In this document: positions 45,399-53,053 of the stretch, piece after piece | Layout of the letters: each line of letters opens with the position of its first letter | How positions within the stretch are numbered: position 1 is the stretch's first letter | Source: Hyphomicrobiaceae bacterium | GTDB lineage: Bacteria; Pseudomonadota; Alphaproteobacteria; Rhizobiales; Hyphomicrobiaceae | DNA: 64,000 nt | Assembly (NCBI GenBank): GCA_025359185.1 | Contig: JANYHF010000025.1 | Span: 124,001 to 188,000, forward strand | Direction of reading: 5' to 3' | Made by a program: the position numbers and the translations under genes | The notes under the pieces: generated by a model | Database searches by the model: none | Told to the model about the DNA's origin: nothing | Seen by the model: only the letters and a program-made list of their open reading frames with translations

Positions 45399-45892
45399 CC
45401 AGTGCGATCGTCATGCGTGACTATGCGCCAACGGATGAAGCTGCGCTGATCGGTCTTGTCCAGGACCTGCAGCGCTTCGAGGGGCCATTCTTTGACCGGC
45501 TGGTTCCTGCGGCCGAAATCGGGCCTTGGTATATCGAGCGCCTGCTGGCCGGTTGCGCCAATAACAAAGGCTTTATCCGTTTGGCAACCCGCGACGGAAC
45601 GGTCGTGGGTTATGCAACCATTCTGACCGTTGCAGCCATGGATGTTGCTGACGACCCCGGCGTTGTCCCCTTCAGCTACGCCTATATCGGCGAATTGTGC
45701 GTTGCGCCTGGGCAACGCGGCGGCGGCATCGGCCAGTTACTGATCGCCGATTGTGAGGCCCTGGCACGGCGCGCGGGGGCAAAATGGCTCCGCATCAGTT
45801 CTTTGTCGGGCAATCAACGCGCCTGCCGGATTTACCAAGCCGCCGGTTTTGCCGAACTCCGGGTGATTTTTGAGAAGGCGCTGGAGTCGTAG
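45395..45892 (+). CDS. GNAT family N-acetyltransferase
   Basis: This 165-aa acetyltransferase starts inside the sulfatase stop (ATGA overlap), so the two are coupled. The acetyl-CoA loop is visible as VAPGQRGGGIGQLLIAD, after a strand AYIGELCV. C-terminal SLSGNQRACRIYQAAGFAE is typical of the family. The substrate cannot be predicted. A small-molecule or protein amine is expected; linkage to choline sulfate use is only positional. Confidence 0.9.
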   Translation: MTSAIVMRDYAPTDEAALIGLVQDLQRFEGPFFDRLVPAAEIGPWYIERLLAGCANNKGFIRLATRDGTVVGYATILTVAAMDVADDPGVVPFSYAYIGELCVAPGQRGGGIGQLLIADCEALARRAGAKWLRISSLSGNQRACRIYQAAGFAELRVIFEKALES

Positions 45893-46025
45893 GCACATCC
45901 CAGCCGTGAGCTGTTGCCGTTCCGCCATGGCCCGGTCGCTCATTTGCTGATTTCTCAGCCCGTGATGGACGTGGGCCGGTCGCCTGACCTATCATCAGCG
46001 CAGGGAACAGGGTTGCGACACGCGC

Positions 46026-47558
46026 ATGGAGACAGACCTCAAAGCGGCGGAGCTGGCGGAGATCGAGCGGCAGCTTGACGGGCTGTGCGAGCGGCTCGAA
46101 GCGCGGCTGCGCGGGCACGAGGCCTACCGGGCGCTGGGCCAGCTCACAGCGCGCGAGGCACAAGGGCGGCCGATCGAAGCCATGGCGACGGGCGAACTGC
46201 GGGCGCATCTGGAGCGCGAGCTCAACGCCGATCCATTCTTCCGGCTACTGACCAAGCTCAGGGATGCGCAGTTCGCTTTGAAGCCACAAGTGAGCGCCCC
46301 TATGGCCGTGCCAGAACCGGCCAAAGCGGCTGCGCCTGCGGTCCCGGCGGTGGAGGTGACCGCACCAAAACTCAATGGAGCAGAGGCTAGTGCCGTCGTA
46401 GTCGAACCTGAGGGCCTCGCCGCCAAGCCTGCGCAACCGGCGCTCGCGTCCCAAGGCTCGACCTGGGACGCGGGCAATTTACAGGCGGCGGCTTTGGCGG
46501 CTGTGGCCTCGGCTTTTGGCACCACCGCCAAGACCCCATCGCCTGATGTACCCGCAAAGCCCGCCGACCCAGTGCCGCTGCCTGCCGTGGACCCAGGCCC
46601 CGCGACGGAAGCCCGGGCGAGGTCTGCTGAGCGCATCTGGCTTCCGCTTGCAGCCCCCCGGTCTGTGCTGTTTGGCCAGACGGCTGCGCCCGAGCATCCG
46701 CCGGTTGAGGCCAGCAAAACAGCCGCTGCGCCTCCCGTTGCCGAGCCGGTGGCGGCTAACATCGAGCCAGTTGCCATTGTGGTGGATGACACGCGCACGC
46801 GACAGCCGCGTATTGGCCTCGGCGATACAACTGCCGAATCCACCGTGCTTGCGACCCTGGCCAAGTTGCGCAGTCCCGCTGCCGTCCCAACGCCCGCCGT
46901 TGTGCCGGACCTGCCGCTCGCTCCGTTGGCCATCGAGGCCGGCCGGCGACTGGACCCGCACGCTGGCCCAAGGACGCCGCGCCTGTCGATGGAAGGCACG
47001 ATGGCCAATGTCGCGGCTGCGGTGGCAGCGACCGTGGCGGCGGCTGAGCGGATTTCGGGGCCGCAATCGACTTGGACGGCCCGGCCCGCAGTTGTGACCT
47101 TGCCGCCGCCGGGTTCGCCTGCAGCGCGGATTTCAATCCCAGATCGCCCGGCCGAAAGTGTGGTTCCGGCCACGCACATAGTCCGTGCCCCTGCCAGTGG
47201 CACCCTGTTCCGCGACCGCTCCAGGGAAGCCCCGGCGCCGCCGGTGTCCGACGAGGGGATGGAAATCCGCTTCGTTTCGCGGCCCGCCAGCCCCATGCTC
47301 GACGCCGTGCCTCGCCAAGTGCCCAAGCCGCTGGCAGATGTGCCGATGCCATCAGCCATCCCCTCGCGCAATGGCTCGTTAGCACAGGGCGGCCCCCTGC
47401 CTCCCGACTGGGAGGAAGCAAGCGTCGAAATCCGTCGCGCGCACGAAGTCTTGGCTGCGGCCACGCCCAACGGCGACCCCGCCCCCGTTGCCGAGCGCGC
47501 CTCCGCCGTGCTCAGCCGCTTCGTCAAAGTCCTGAAGCGCGACCGGCCAATGTCCTGA
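46026..47558 (+). CDS. Ala/Pro-rich protein of unknown function
   Basis: This 510-aa protein resembles no family I can name. Residues 1-95 are a charged helical region (METDLKAAELAEIERQLDGL ... LTKLRDAQFALKPQ). Residues ~100-440 are low complexity, rich in Ala, Pro, Val and Thr, and probably disordered. A short helical C-terminus follows (EEASVEIRRAHEVLAAATPN). Codon use with strong GC at the third position, and a long uninterrupted frame with a start 134 bp after the GNAT gene, support a real gene, although an antisense frame is open for most of the length too. No signal peptide or membrane segment. Possibly a scaffold or polar-type protein, but that is a guess. Confidence 0.65.
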   Translation: METDLKAAELAEIERQLDGLCERLEARLRGHEAYRALGQLTAREAQGRPIEAMATGELRAHLERELNADPFFRLLTKLRDAQFALKPQVSAPMAVPEPAKAAAPAVPAVEVTAPKLNGAEASAVVVEPEGLAAKPAQPALASQGSTWDAGNLQAAALAAVASAFGTTAKTPSPDVPAKPADPVPLPAVDPGPATEARARSAERIWLPLAAPRSVLFGQTAAPEHPPVEASKTAAAPPVAEPVAANIEPVAIVVDDTRTRQPRIGLGDTTAESTVLATLAKLRSPAAVPTPAVVPDLPLAPLAIEAGRRLDPHAGPRTPRLSMEGTMANVAAAVAATVAAAERISGPQSTWTARPAVVTLPPPGSPAARISIPDRPAESVVPATHIVRAPASGTLFRDRSREAPAPPVSDEGMEIRFVSRPASPMLDAVPRQVPKPLADVPMPSAIPSRNGSLAQGGPLPPDWEEASVEIRRAHEVLAAATPNGDPAPVAERASAVLSRFVKVLKRDRPMS

Positions 47559-47596
47559 CGGTTTAGAGGGCGACCCTACGGTTGACCTTGCGAACA

Positions 47597-47827
47597 CGTC
47601 ATCCCGTGCGCGGCGGACACGGGACCATGCGCATTGGACTGGTGCCGGAGCCACAAGTGATACCGGCGATCAAAAATAAGAACTCGTCATCCCGAGCGCG
47701 GTGAAGCGATTCTTCTTCGGTGCACCGCAGACGCGGGATCTTGTCATTCGAACAGGGGCTAGAGCCGCAAACAAGATCCCGGAACCGCGCTGCACCAAAA
47801 GAATGCTGCAGCGCATCCGGGACGACG
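47597..47827. repeat. Two family B palindromic repeats, gap 47559-47855
   Basis: A degenerate unit begins CGTCATCCCGTGCGCGG at 47597 and a second, fuller unit runs from CGTCATCCCGAGCGCGG at 47685 to CATCCGGGACGACGG at 47827. The second contains complementary halves (GCGGGATC ... GATCCCGG). It lies between two convergent genes, where it may serve as a bidirectional terminator. No gene is seen in the 297-bp gap. Confidence 0.7.
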
Positions 47828-47855
47828 GTTCTTGGGTCATACACCAGTTTCGCCT

Positions 47856-48719
47856 TCAAGCCAGTTTCGCCTTCAGGAATGTCACCGTGCGCGACCACGC
47901 GAGTTCGGCGGCCGTTTTGTCGTAGCGGGCGGCGTTGGTGTCGTTGTTGAAGGCGTGCTGCACGCCCTCGTAGATGAACAACTGGTAGTCGGTCTTGGCC
48001 GCTTTCAGCGCCGCTTCGTAGGCCGGAATGCCCGCGCCGATACGCTCGTCCTTGCCCGCATAGTGCAGCATCAGCGCGGCTTTGATCTTGGGCACATCGG
48101 CCGTGTCGGGTTGCGGTCCGTAATAGGCAACGGCGGCGCCGAGTTCAGCAGCGCGCACGGCCAACTGATTGGTCATGCCGCCGCCCCAGCAAAAGCCGAT
48201 GGCGCCGATCTTGCCATTCGAGTCTGCCCTGGCCCTGACGGGCGCGATGAGATCGGAGAGTGTGTCGGCGGCCTTGGCGGGATCAAGTTTGCCGATCAGA
48301 TCGCGGGCTTTGTCCTCGTCAGCCGGCGTACCGCCGGTGGTGCTGAGCAGATCGGGTGCAATGGCGTTGAAACCTTCGAGCGCAATCCGACGCGCAATAT
48401 CCTTGATATGGGCATTCAGCCCCCGGTTTTCGTGAATAACGATGACGGACGGACGCTTCGCGGTTGCCTTCGGGCTGGCGATGTAAACGTTGGTCTTGCC
48501 GTCCGGCCCCGGATAGAACGCGGTACTGATCGCCAGCCGCCCATCGTCCTCGGCGATCAGTCCGGCGACTGCGTAATTGTTCTGCAACGCCGCCAGCATC
48601 ACCGTCGCGGCGGTGGCGCCGCCCGCCAGCTTGGCCAGCCGATCCAGAAAGGCGCGCCGGCCGATGACGCCATGGGTGAAGCTGTCATAGAGATTGATGA
48701 TATCCTGGCTGATCGGCAT
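47856..48719 (-). CDS. Dienelactone hydrolase family protein
   Basis: This is an alpha/beta hydrolase of the dienelactone hydrolase family. The catalytic triad is recognisable as Cys in GFCWGGG, Asp in KDERIG and His in GVQHAFNND. The N-terminus has a twin-arginine-like signal, GRRAFLDRLAKLAGGATAAT, so it may be exported folded. I prefer ATG 48719 (MPISQDIINLYDSF, 287 aa) because GGGAG lies about eight bases upstream; the track start at 48737 adds six residues. The substrate is unknown; family members open lactones formed in aromatic degradation, but no such pathway is nearby. It is divergent from an SDR gene. Confidence 0.9.
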   Translation of the reverse strand: MPISQDIINLYDSFTHGVIGRRAFLDRLAKLAGGATAATVMLAALQNNYAVAGLIAEDDGRLAISTAFYPGPDGKTNVYIASPKATAKRPSVIVIHENRGLNAHIKDIARRIALEGFNAIAPDLLSTTGGTPADEDKARDLIGKLDPAKAADTLSDLIAPVRARADSNGKIGAIGFCWGGGMTNQLAVRAAELGAAVAYYGPQPDTADVPKIKAALMLHYAGKDERIGAGIPAYEAALKAAKTDYQLFIYEGVQHAFNNDTNAARYDKTAAELAWSRTVTFLKAKLA

Positions 48720-48835
48720 CGGACGCGCTCCCGTCATGGACCTTGGACGATGACCATGTTAGGCGACGAACCTGTCGGCAATGCGAAACAGCATCACGTT
48801 CGCGTGACAGGTATCGCGATTTCAAGGAACTGGAC

Positions 48836-49660
48836 ATGACGCAACGCTCCGTACTCATCACCGGATGCTCGTCGGGCATCGGGCTGGCGTCGGCCATGGC
48901 CACGAAGGCACGCGGCTGGCGGGTGTTTGCGACGGCGCGCAAGCCCGTGGATCTCGCACGGCTGACGGCGCTGGGCCTGGAAGCGCTGCCGCTGGAGTTG
49001 CGCGATCCCGCATCGGTCGATGCCTGCGCCCGCACGGCACTGGAGCGGACCGGCGGCAAACTGACGGCCGTGTTCAACAATGCGGCTCACGGACAGCCGG
49101 GCGCCGTCGAGGATCTCTCCGTCGAGCTGCTGCGCGATCAGTTCGAGGTCAATCTGTTTTCCTGGCACGCGCTGACCCGGCCCATCATCGCCGCCATGCG
49201 CAACACCGGCAGCGGACGGATCGTCAACTGCTCGTCCGTGCTCGGCCTGATCTCGCCGCCCTATCGCGGCGCCTACAACGCCTCGAAATTCGCGCTCGAA
49301 GCCTTGACTGAGGCCATGCGCCACGAACTGGCCGGGACCGGCATCCATGTCAGCCTGATCGAACCGGGGCCGATCGCGACGAACTTCGTAGACACCGCGT
49401 TGGCGCTGTTCCGCAAGAACATCGCTCTTGAAACGTCTGCACACCGTGAGACCTACCAGTTCCGGATTGCCGCAATGGCGGTAGGCGGCTCGCAGACATT
49501 CAAACTGCCGCCCGAAGCCGTCGCCGCCAAACTGCTGCACGCGCTCGAAAGTCCGCGCCCCAAAGTCCGCTACTACGTGACGATCCCGACCTATCTCGCT
49601 GTCGCAAGCAACCGGTTGCTGCCACAGTTTCTCAGGGACCAGTTTGTGCGCGGGGCGTGA
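48836..49660 (+). CDS. Short-chain dehydrogenase/reductase
   Basis: This 274-aa SDR runs from ATG 48836, which has AAGGA seven bases upstream; the track start at 48743 adds an unlikely N-terminus. It has TGCSSGIG for cofactor binding, FNNAAHG, the catalytic Ser in NCSSVLG and Tyr-Lys in YNASK. The C-terminal region (~190-274, e.g. RPKVRYYVTIPTYLAVASNR) is that of the retinol/hydroxysteroid-type SDR group. Substrate unknown. It ends 68 bp before the convergent outer-membrane protein gene, in a gap with an inverted repeat (GTAGCCCC / GGGGCTAC, 49671-49711) that may be a weak terminator. Confidence 0.9.
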   Translation: MTQRSVLITGCSSGIGLASAMATKARGWRVFATARKPVDLARLTALGLEALPLELRDPASVDACARTALERTGGKLTAVFNNAAHGQPGAVEDLSVELLRDQFEVNLFSWHALTRPIIAAMRNTGSGRIVNCSSVLGLISPPYRGAYNASKFALEALTEAMRHELAGTGIHVSLIEPGPIATNFVDTALALFRKNIALETSAHRETYQFRIAAMAVGGSQTFKLPPEAVAAKLLHALESPRPKVRYYVTIPTYLAVASNRLLPQFLRDQFVRGA

Positions 49661-49728
49661 TCCGCCGGGGGTAGCCCCGCTGCCATGATGAACTTGGAGC
49701 CGTGGGGCTACACCGTTGAATTGGACCC

Positions 49729-50448
49729 CTATGGATCCATCTTGAAGATGAAGCGGGCCTTGCCGACAAACATGTCAGCGGAGATCCCCGTATCAGTCTC
49801 ACCCACGGGTGCACCCGGTGCCAACGTTGTTGGTGCCAGCAGGTCGGCGGCGCCCAACTTCACCCAGTCGTATTCGGAGCCAAAAATGACATTGGGATAG
49901 AGCGCGTATTCAAAGCCGCCGCCCACGATCACGCCGTTGCCCCTGGCCTTGAATTCCGAGACCTGCGCTTGTGAGACGGTCACAATATTGGTCTGGTCGA
50001 TGTCGGCCGTGGCAAAGCCGGCCTTGCCGAAGATCATCCAGTTGTCATGAACGTAACCGAGCCGGGCGGTGAACGCCCACAGTTCCCGCACCGCCGTTTC
50101 GCGGGTACGGGCCGGTGCCGTGGGCGATTCTTCCTTGGCATCAATGCGGACAGTGTCGGTGAACGATACGTCCAGGCCGCCGACAACATTGCCCCATTGC
50201 CGCTGCACCCCGCCTTCGAGGCCTAAAGCGCCGCCCGAACTTGATTGATGCATGGCGTCGATGCCCGTCGAATCCGTATGGGTGAAGCTAACCCCAGACA
50301 CCGTGGTGCCGACATCGACGCCAAGATAGAAGCCCGACCAGCGGGCCCCGCTATCGACATCATCATCGGCCCGCGCGGCGGGAACGGCGCAGATGCCAGT
50401 GCTGGCGGTTACTGCCAGAGCCAAGGCTAGGTTCAATCGCCAATTCAT
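49729..50448 (-). CDS. Outer-membrane beta-barrel protein
   Basis: This 239-aa protein has a signal peptide (MNWRLNLALALAVTASTGIC AVPAARA, cleaved near residue 27). The mature part reads WSGFYLGVDVGTT, a standard opening of small Omp25/OmpW-like barrels in alphaproteobacteria. Alternating hydrophobic strands continue to the end (TARLGYVHDNWMIFGKAGFA), and the last residues RFIFKMDP contain the aromatic C-terminal strand, though not ending exactly in Phe. It forms an eight-strand-type barrel, probably structural. Single gene with its own promoter in the 291-bp region 50449-50739, in which I see no other gene. Confidence 0.87.
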   Translation of the reverse strand: MNWRLNLALALAVTASTGICAVPAARADDDVDSGARWSGFYLGVDVGTTVSGVSFTHTDSTGIDAMHQSSSGGALGLEGGVQRQWGNVVGGLDVSFTDTVRIDAKEESPTAPARTRETAVRELWAFTARLGYVHDNWMIFGKAGFATADIDQTNIVTVSQAQVSEFKARGNGVIVGGGFEYALYPNVIFGSEYDWVKLGAADLLAPTTLAPGAPVGETDTGISADMFVGKARFIFKMDP

Positions 50449-50739
50449 AGGGTACGTCTCCTCGTTGCCTGACGAACACCACGCAACGAACCAAGACGAA
50501 CCGCGCCATCAACCGAGACGTTAAACGGCTCTCAGTGAGAATCACGGATTGTTAAGTATGATGCACGCGCGCCATGTTCAATCAACGGCACGCATTGCCT
50601 GCAGACGGAAACCGTGCGTGGTTTCCGCCATTCGTAGCGCAAATGTCACAGGGGGCCTGCGACCCTGTTACCAAGTGTCTGTGGTGCGTTGCGCGGCGTT
50701 CCCTTACCCGTGGCCCCATTGGAGTGCTAAACAAGCGAC

Positions 50740-50931
50740 ATGGATACCTTTTTCACATATCTCACCCCCCTGGCTGTCGGCGCCGTCGCTGTCGTGCTCG
50801 GCCTCGGGCTGTGGAACATGCTGCGCGGCGGCAATCCAGGCACCAGCCAGAAACTCATGCGCTGGCGCGTAGGGCTGCAATTTGCCGCCATTGTCATCAT
50901 TATGACCGCGATCTATTTCACGCGGCATTGA
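50740..50931 (+). CDS. Twin transmembrane protein (HIG1 domain)
   Basis: This 63-aa protein has two membrane segments, around LTPLAVGAVAVVLGLGLWNM and VGLQFAAIVIIMTAIYF, separated by a short polar loop with GGNPGTSQKLMRWR. This is the HIG1/twin-transmembrane pattern of small inner-membrane proteins that associate with respiratory complexes in mitochondria and alphaproteobacteria. Its bacterial role is not well fixed. It is transcribed in the same direction as nudC, 36 bp upstream of it. Confidence 0.9.
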   Translation: MDTFFTYLTPLAVGAVAVVLGLGLWNMLRGGNPGTSQKLMRWRVGLQFAAIVIIMTAIYFTRH

Positions 50932-50967
50932 GGTGCCGGCTTCCTGCGGGACTGAAGGAAAATTGCC

Positions 50968-51903
50968 ATGCCCACTCTGGGGTCAGTCAAGTCGCTCGAC
51001 CGTGTCAGTCACAAGCGCGCCGATGCCGATTGGCTGGCGGCGCAGGCGGCCTCGGATGCGAGCCGCACGCTGCTGCTGGTGGATCTGAAGCCGGCCATCG
51101 TTTCGAACGCCGAACAGACCCAAGCGCAGCTGCGCTGGTTGCCGCACGCAAAGATTGCCGCCCTTGGCCTTGCCGACTGGCCGCGCCATTTTATGGGGCT
51201 CGACCCGGCACAAGTGCCGCATTTTGCCATTGCGATAACCGAGCATCGCGCCATCGCGACACCCGGCGGCCCGTTTTCCGTCCGCCCCTACGTCGATTTG
51301 CGCACGCTAGCCGTGCAAGGCCAGCTGACACCCGAGGAGCTGTCCATCGCTGGCGCCGCCCGCGCGCTCACTGAATGGCACAGCAATTGCCGATGCTGTG
51401 GCCATTGCGGTTCGGCGACCGACACCAAGGACGGCGGCTGGCGGCGCAAGTGCTTTGCCTGCGGCAAGGAATTCTTCCCTCGCACAGACCCCGTCGTCAT
51501 CATGCTGGTCACCCACGGCGATCGTTGCCTGATCAGCCACGAGCCCCGCTTCAAGGACATCCAGTTGCGCATGTTCTCGACGCTGGCGGGGTTCCTTGAG
51601 CCCGGCGAGGACATCGAACATGCTGTGCGCCGCGAGGTGATGGAGGAAGTCGGCCTGGATATCGGTGAGGTGCGCTATCAGGAGAGCCAGCCCTGGCCGT
51701 TCCCCCATTCGCTGATGCTCGGCTGCCGCGCCGAAGCCAAGACGATGGATCTAAAGCTCGATCCCGCCGAGATCGAAGAAGCCCGCTGGGTCGACCGCGC
51801 CGAACTCGCCATCATACTCGAAGGGCGGCATCCGGAGCACCTGACCCTGCCGGGGAAACACGCGATCGCGTACAAGCTGCTGCGGGCGTTTTTGGAGGGG
51901 TAG
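50968..51903 (+). CDS. nudC: NAD(+) diphosphatase / RNA deNADding Nudix hydrolase
   Basis: NudC cleaves NAD(H), and NAD caps on RNA, to NMN(H) and AMP. The 311-aa product has an N-terminal domain to ~130, a zinc ribbon with CxxC pairs at 144-147 and 162-165, and a Nudix box GFLEPGEDIEHAVRREVMEE. The marker SQPWPFPHSLM that sets NudC apart from other Nudix enzymes is present. Length fits alphaproteobacterial NudC. It ends in a hairpin shared with the convergent GNAT gene. Confidence 0.95.
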   Translation: MPTLGSVKSLDRVSHKRADADWLAAQAASDASRTLLLVDLKPAIVSNAEQTQAQLRWLPHAKIAALGLADWPRHFMGLDPAQVPHFAIAITEHRAIATPGGPFSVRPYVDLRTLAVQGQLTPEELSIAGAARALTEWHSNCRCCGHCGSATDTKDGGWRRKCFACGKEFFPRTDPVVIMLVTHGDRCLISHEPRFKDIQLRMFSTLAGFLEPGEDIEHAVRREVMEEVGLDIGEVRYQESQPWPFPHSLMLGCRAEAKTMDLKLDPAEIEEARWVDRAELAIILEGRHPEHLTLPGKHAIAYKLLRAFLEG

Positions 51904-51937
51904 GGTGCAATAGGCATCCTATTGCCCGTATTGCACC
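51904..51937. terminator. Bidirectional hairpin between nudC and the GNAT gene
   Basis: A nine-base-pair stem, GGTGCAATA / TATTGCACC, encloses an inner GGCA / TGCC stem and loop, right after the nudC stop (51901-51903). It lies between convergent genes and could serve both as a 3' end. No long T-run on either side. Confidence 0.6.
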
Positions 51938-51957
51938 TGCTACCACAGTTCACGTTC

Positions 51958-52410
51958 TCATTTGAGCTTTATCCGATACCGGACGTGATCGTCTGCCAGC
52001 ACAAAGCGGTCATAGAGAGTTCGCGCGACCGCGTTGCTTTCGGCTGTGTGCCACTCCAGGCGTGACCAGCCGCGCTCGCGACCCATATCGGCCAAGTCTT
52101 GAATCAACGCGCGACCCACGCCGTTGCCGCGCGCAGATGGATCGACATACAGATCTTCGAGGTAGCATGAGTTCGACGCCGTCCAAGTTCCTTCATGCTC
52201 GCGCGAAAGGGCAAAACCGATCATGACTCCGTCGCTGACCGCAGCCCGGCCGAATACAGCCGACGACGGATCAAGCAGCTTCGCCCAGGTTGCGTCGGTG
52301 ATCGCGCTGGACAATGTCGTGCGGTAGAAAATGAGATAGTCAGCCCAAAGGTGCCGCCAGACCGGCTCGTCGGTGGCGGCGATGTCGCGGATGGTTAGGG
52401 GGTGGGTCAT
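51958..52410 (-). CDS. GNAT family N-acetyltransferase
   Basis: This 150-aa acetyltransferase has the acetyl-CoA motif RGNGVGRALIQDLADMGRERG preceded by the strand LEDLYVDPSA. The C-terminus with WHTAESNAVARTLYDRF completes the fold. It belongs to a broad group whose substrates are small amines or protein N-termini, and no specific one is predictable. It ends 20 bp from the shared hairpin after nudC and starts upstream of the decayed hicA gene with a 50-bp gap. Confidence 0.9.
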   Translation of the reverse strand: MTHPLTIRDIAATDEPVWRHLWADYLIFYRTTLSSAITDATWAKLLDPSSAVFGRAAVSDGVMIGFALSREHEGTWTASNSCYLEDLYVDPSARGNGVGRALIQDLADMGRERGWSRLEWHTAESNAVARTLYDRFVLADDHVRYRIKLK

Positions 52411-52460
52411 CGGGGGGACTTTGTCGAGAAGGGTAAGGCGGCAGGAAAAGTCCGATAACT

Positions 52461-52835
52461 CTACAACAACTGCAAGAACTCGGCGGCGGTCAAACCAGCT
52501 TGTTCGATGATGTTCAACAGGAGCCCGCGTGGAATGTCCTAGCCTTTGTGAACCGGCACGGTGGTCGCCCGGCGAGGATCATTCGGGTCGCTCATCACAG
52601 GGTGGCTGCCTCGAACTCGCGAAATGACCAGACCAGCGCGTTCGAGCACTCGCAGGATGGCCCGCAGGGTTCCTTCGGGCAGATCTCCTGGGTGATTTGG
52701 GATTGTTGTAAATCGTCCCGTGGCCGGACAACACCAGATTTCATGCGACCCCGCTGCCTGGCGATGGAGCACGAATCCGAATCGCCTGAGTTTCCCAATG
52801 ACGTCGCGGTACCTGAACCCGCTCAGACGGCCCAT
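52461..52835 (-). pseudogene. hicA: Chimeric, interrupted HicA-type toxin gene
   Basis: The track shows a 98-aa ORF ending at a TAG. Residues 1-62 look like one HicA (MGRLSGFRYRDVIGKLRR, with GSH at His31), running straight into a second HicA lacking its first residues (VLERAGLVISRVRGSH, His78). After the TAG at 52539-52541 the same frame continues with DIPRGLLLNIIEQAGLTAAE and ends at a normal stop at 52461, the expected end of the second HicA. So the gene seems to be an in-frame fusion of two hicA copies with a nonsense codon near the end. HicA is an mRNA-cleaving toxin with a catalytic His; this one is probably inactive. It overlaps the hicB stop by one base. Confidence 0.8.
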
Positions 52836-53047
52836 CAGGCGCCTAAGATGAGCGGATAGTCGAACACGTCTTGCGCCGGCGCGAGGGCCGGATTCCCCGC
52901 AACATTTCCCTGCGCCTCCAACAATTTCCGCGCCACATCGCGGGCGATCTCGATGGTCTCTGCTATCGTCCTGCCCTGGGCGAGCAGCCCCGGCAGATAA
53001 ACGCCTTCAGGCAGCTTTTCGATGTGAAGCTTTGCGATCCGTTCCAT
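52835..53047 (-). CDS. hicB: HicB-type antitoxin, shortened
   Basis: This is a 70-aa HicB-family antitoxin (MERIAKLHIEKLPEGVYLPG...). The later part QGRTIAETIEIARDVARKLLE is intact, and the C-terminus VFDYPLILGA is family-like. Compared with the usual pattern in which LPEGVYL is followed by a short Ser/Asp-rich stretch before PGL, about six residues seem to be missing at position 18-19. HicB binds HicA and represses its own operon. With the damaged toxin downstream, this is likely a decaying module, or an antitoxin kept for protection. It starts seven bases after the lepA stop. Confidence 0.8.
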   Translation of the reverse strand: MERIAKLHIEKLPEGVYLPGLLAQGRTIAETIEIARDVARKLLEAQGNVAGNPALAPAQDVFDYPLILGA

Positions 53048-53053
53048 GGCCCC

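Noticed and set aside
46124-47527. 467-aa minus-strand ORF opposite the Ala/Pro-rich protein
   Set aside because: Both strands are open here. The plus strand has structured charged ends and a start spaced normally after its neighbour, while the minus frame is Ser/Ala/Gly noise with no start signal.
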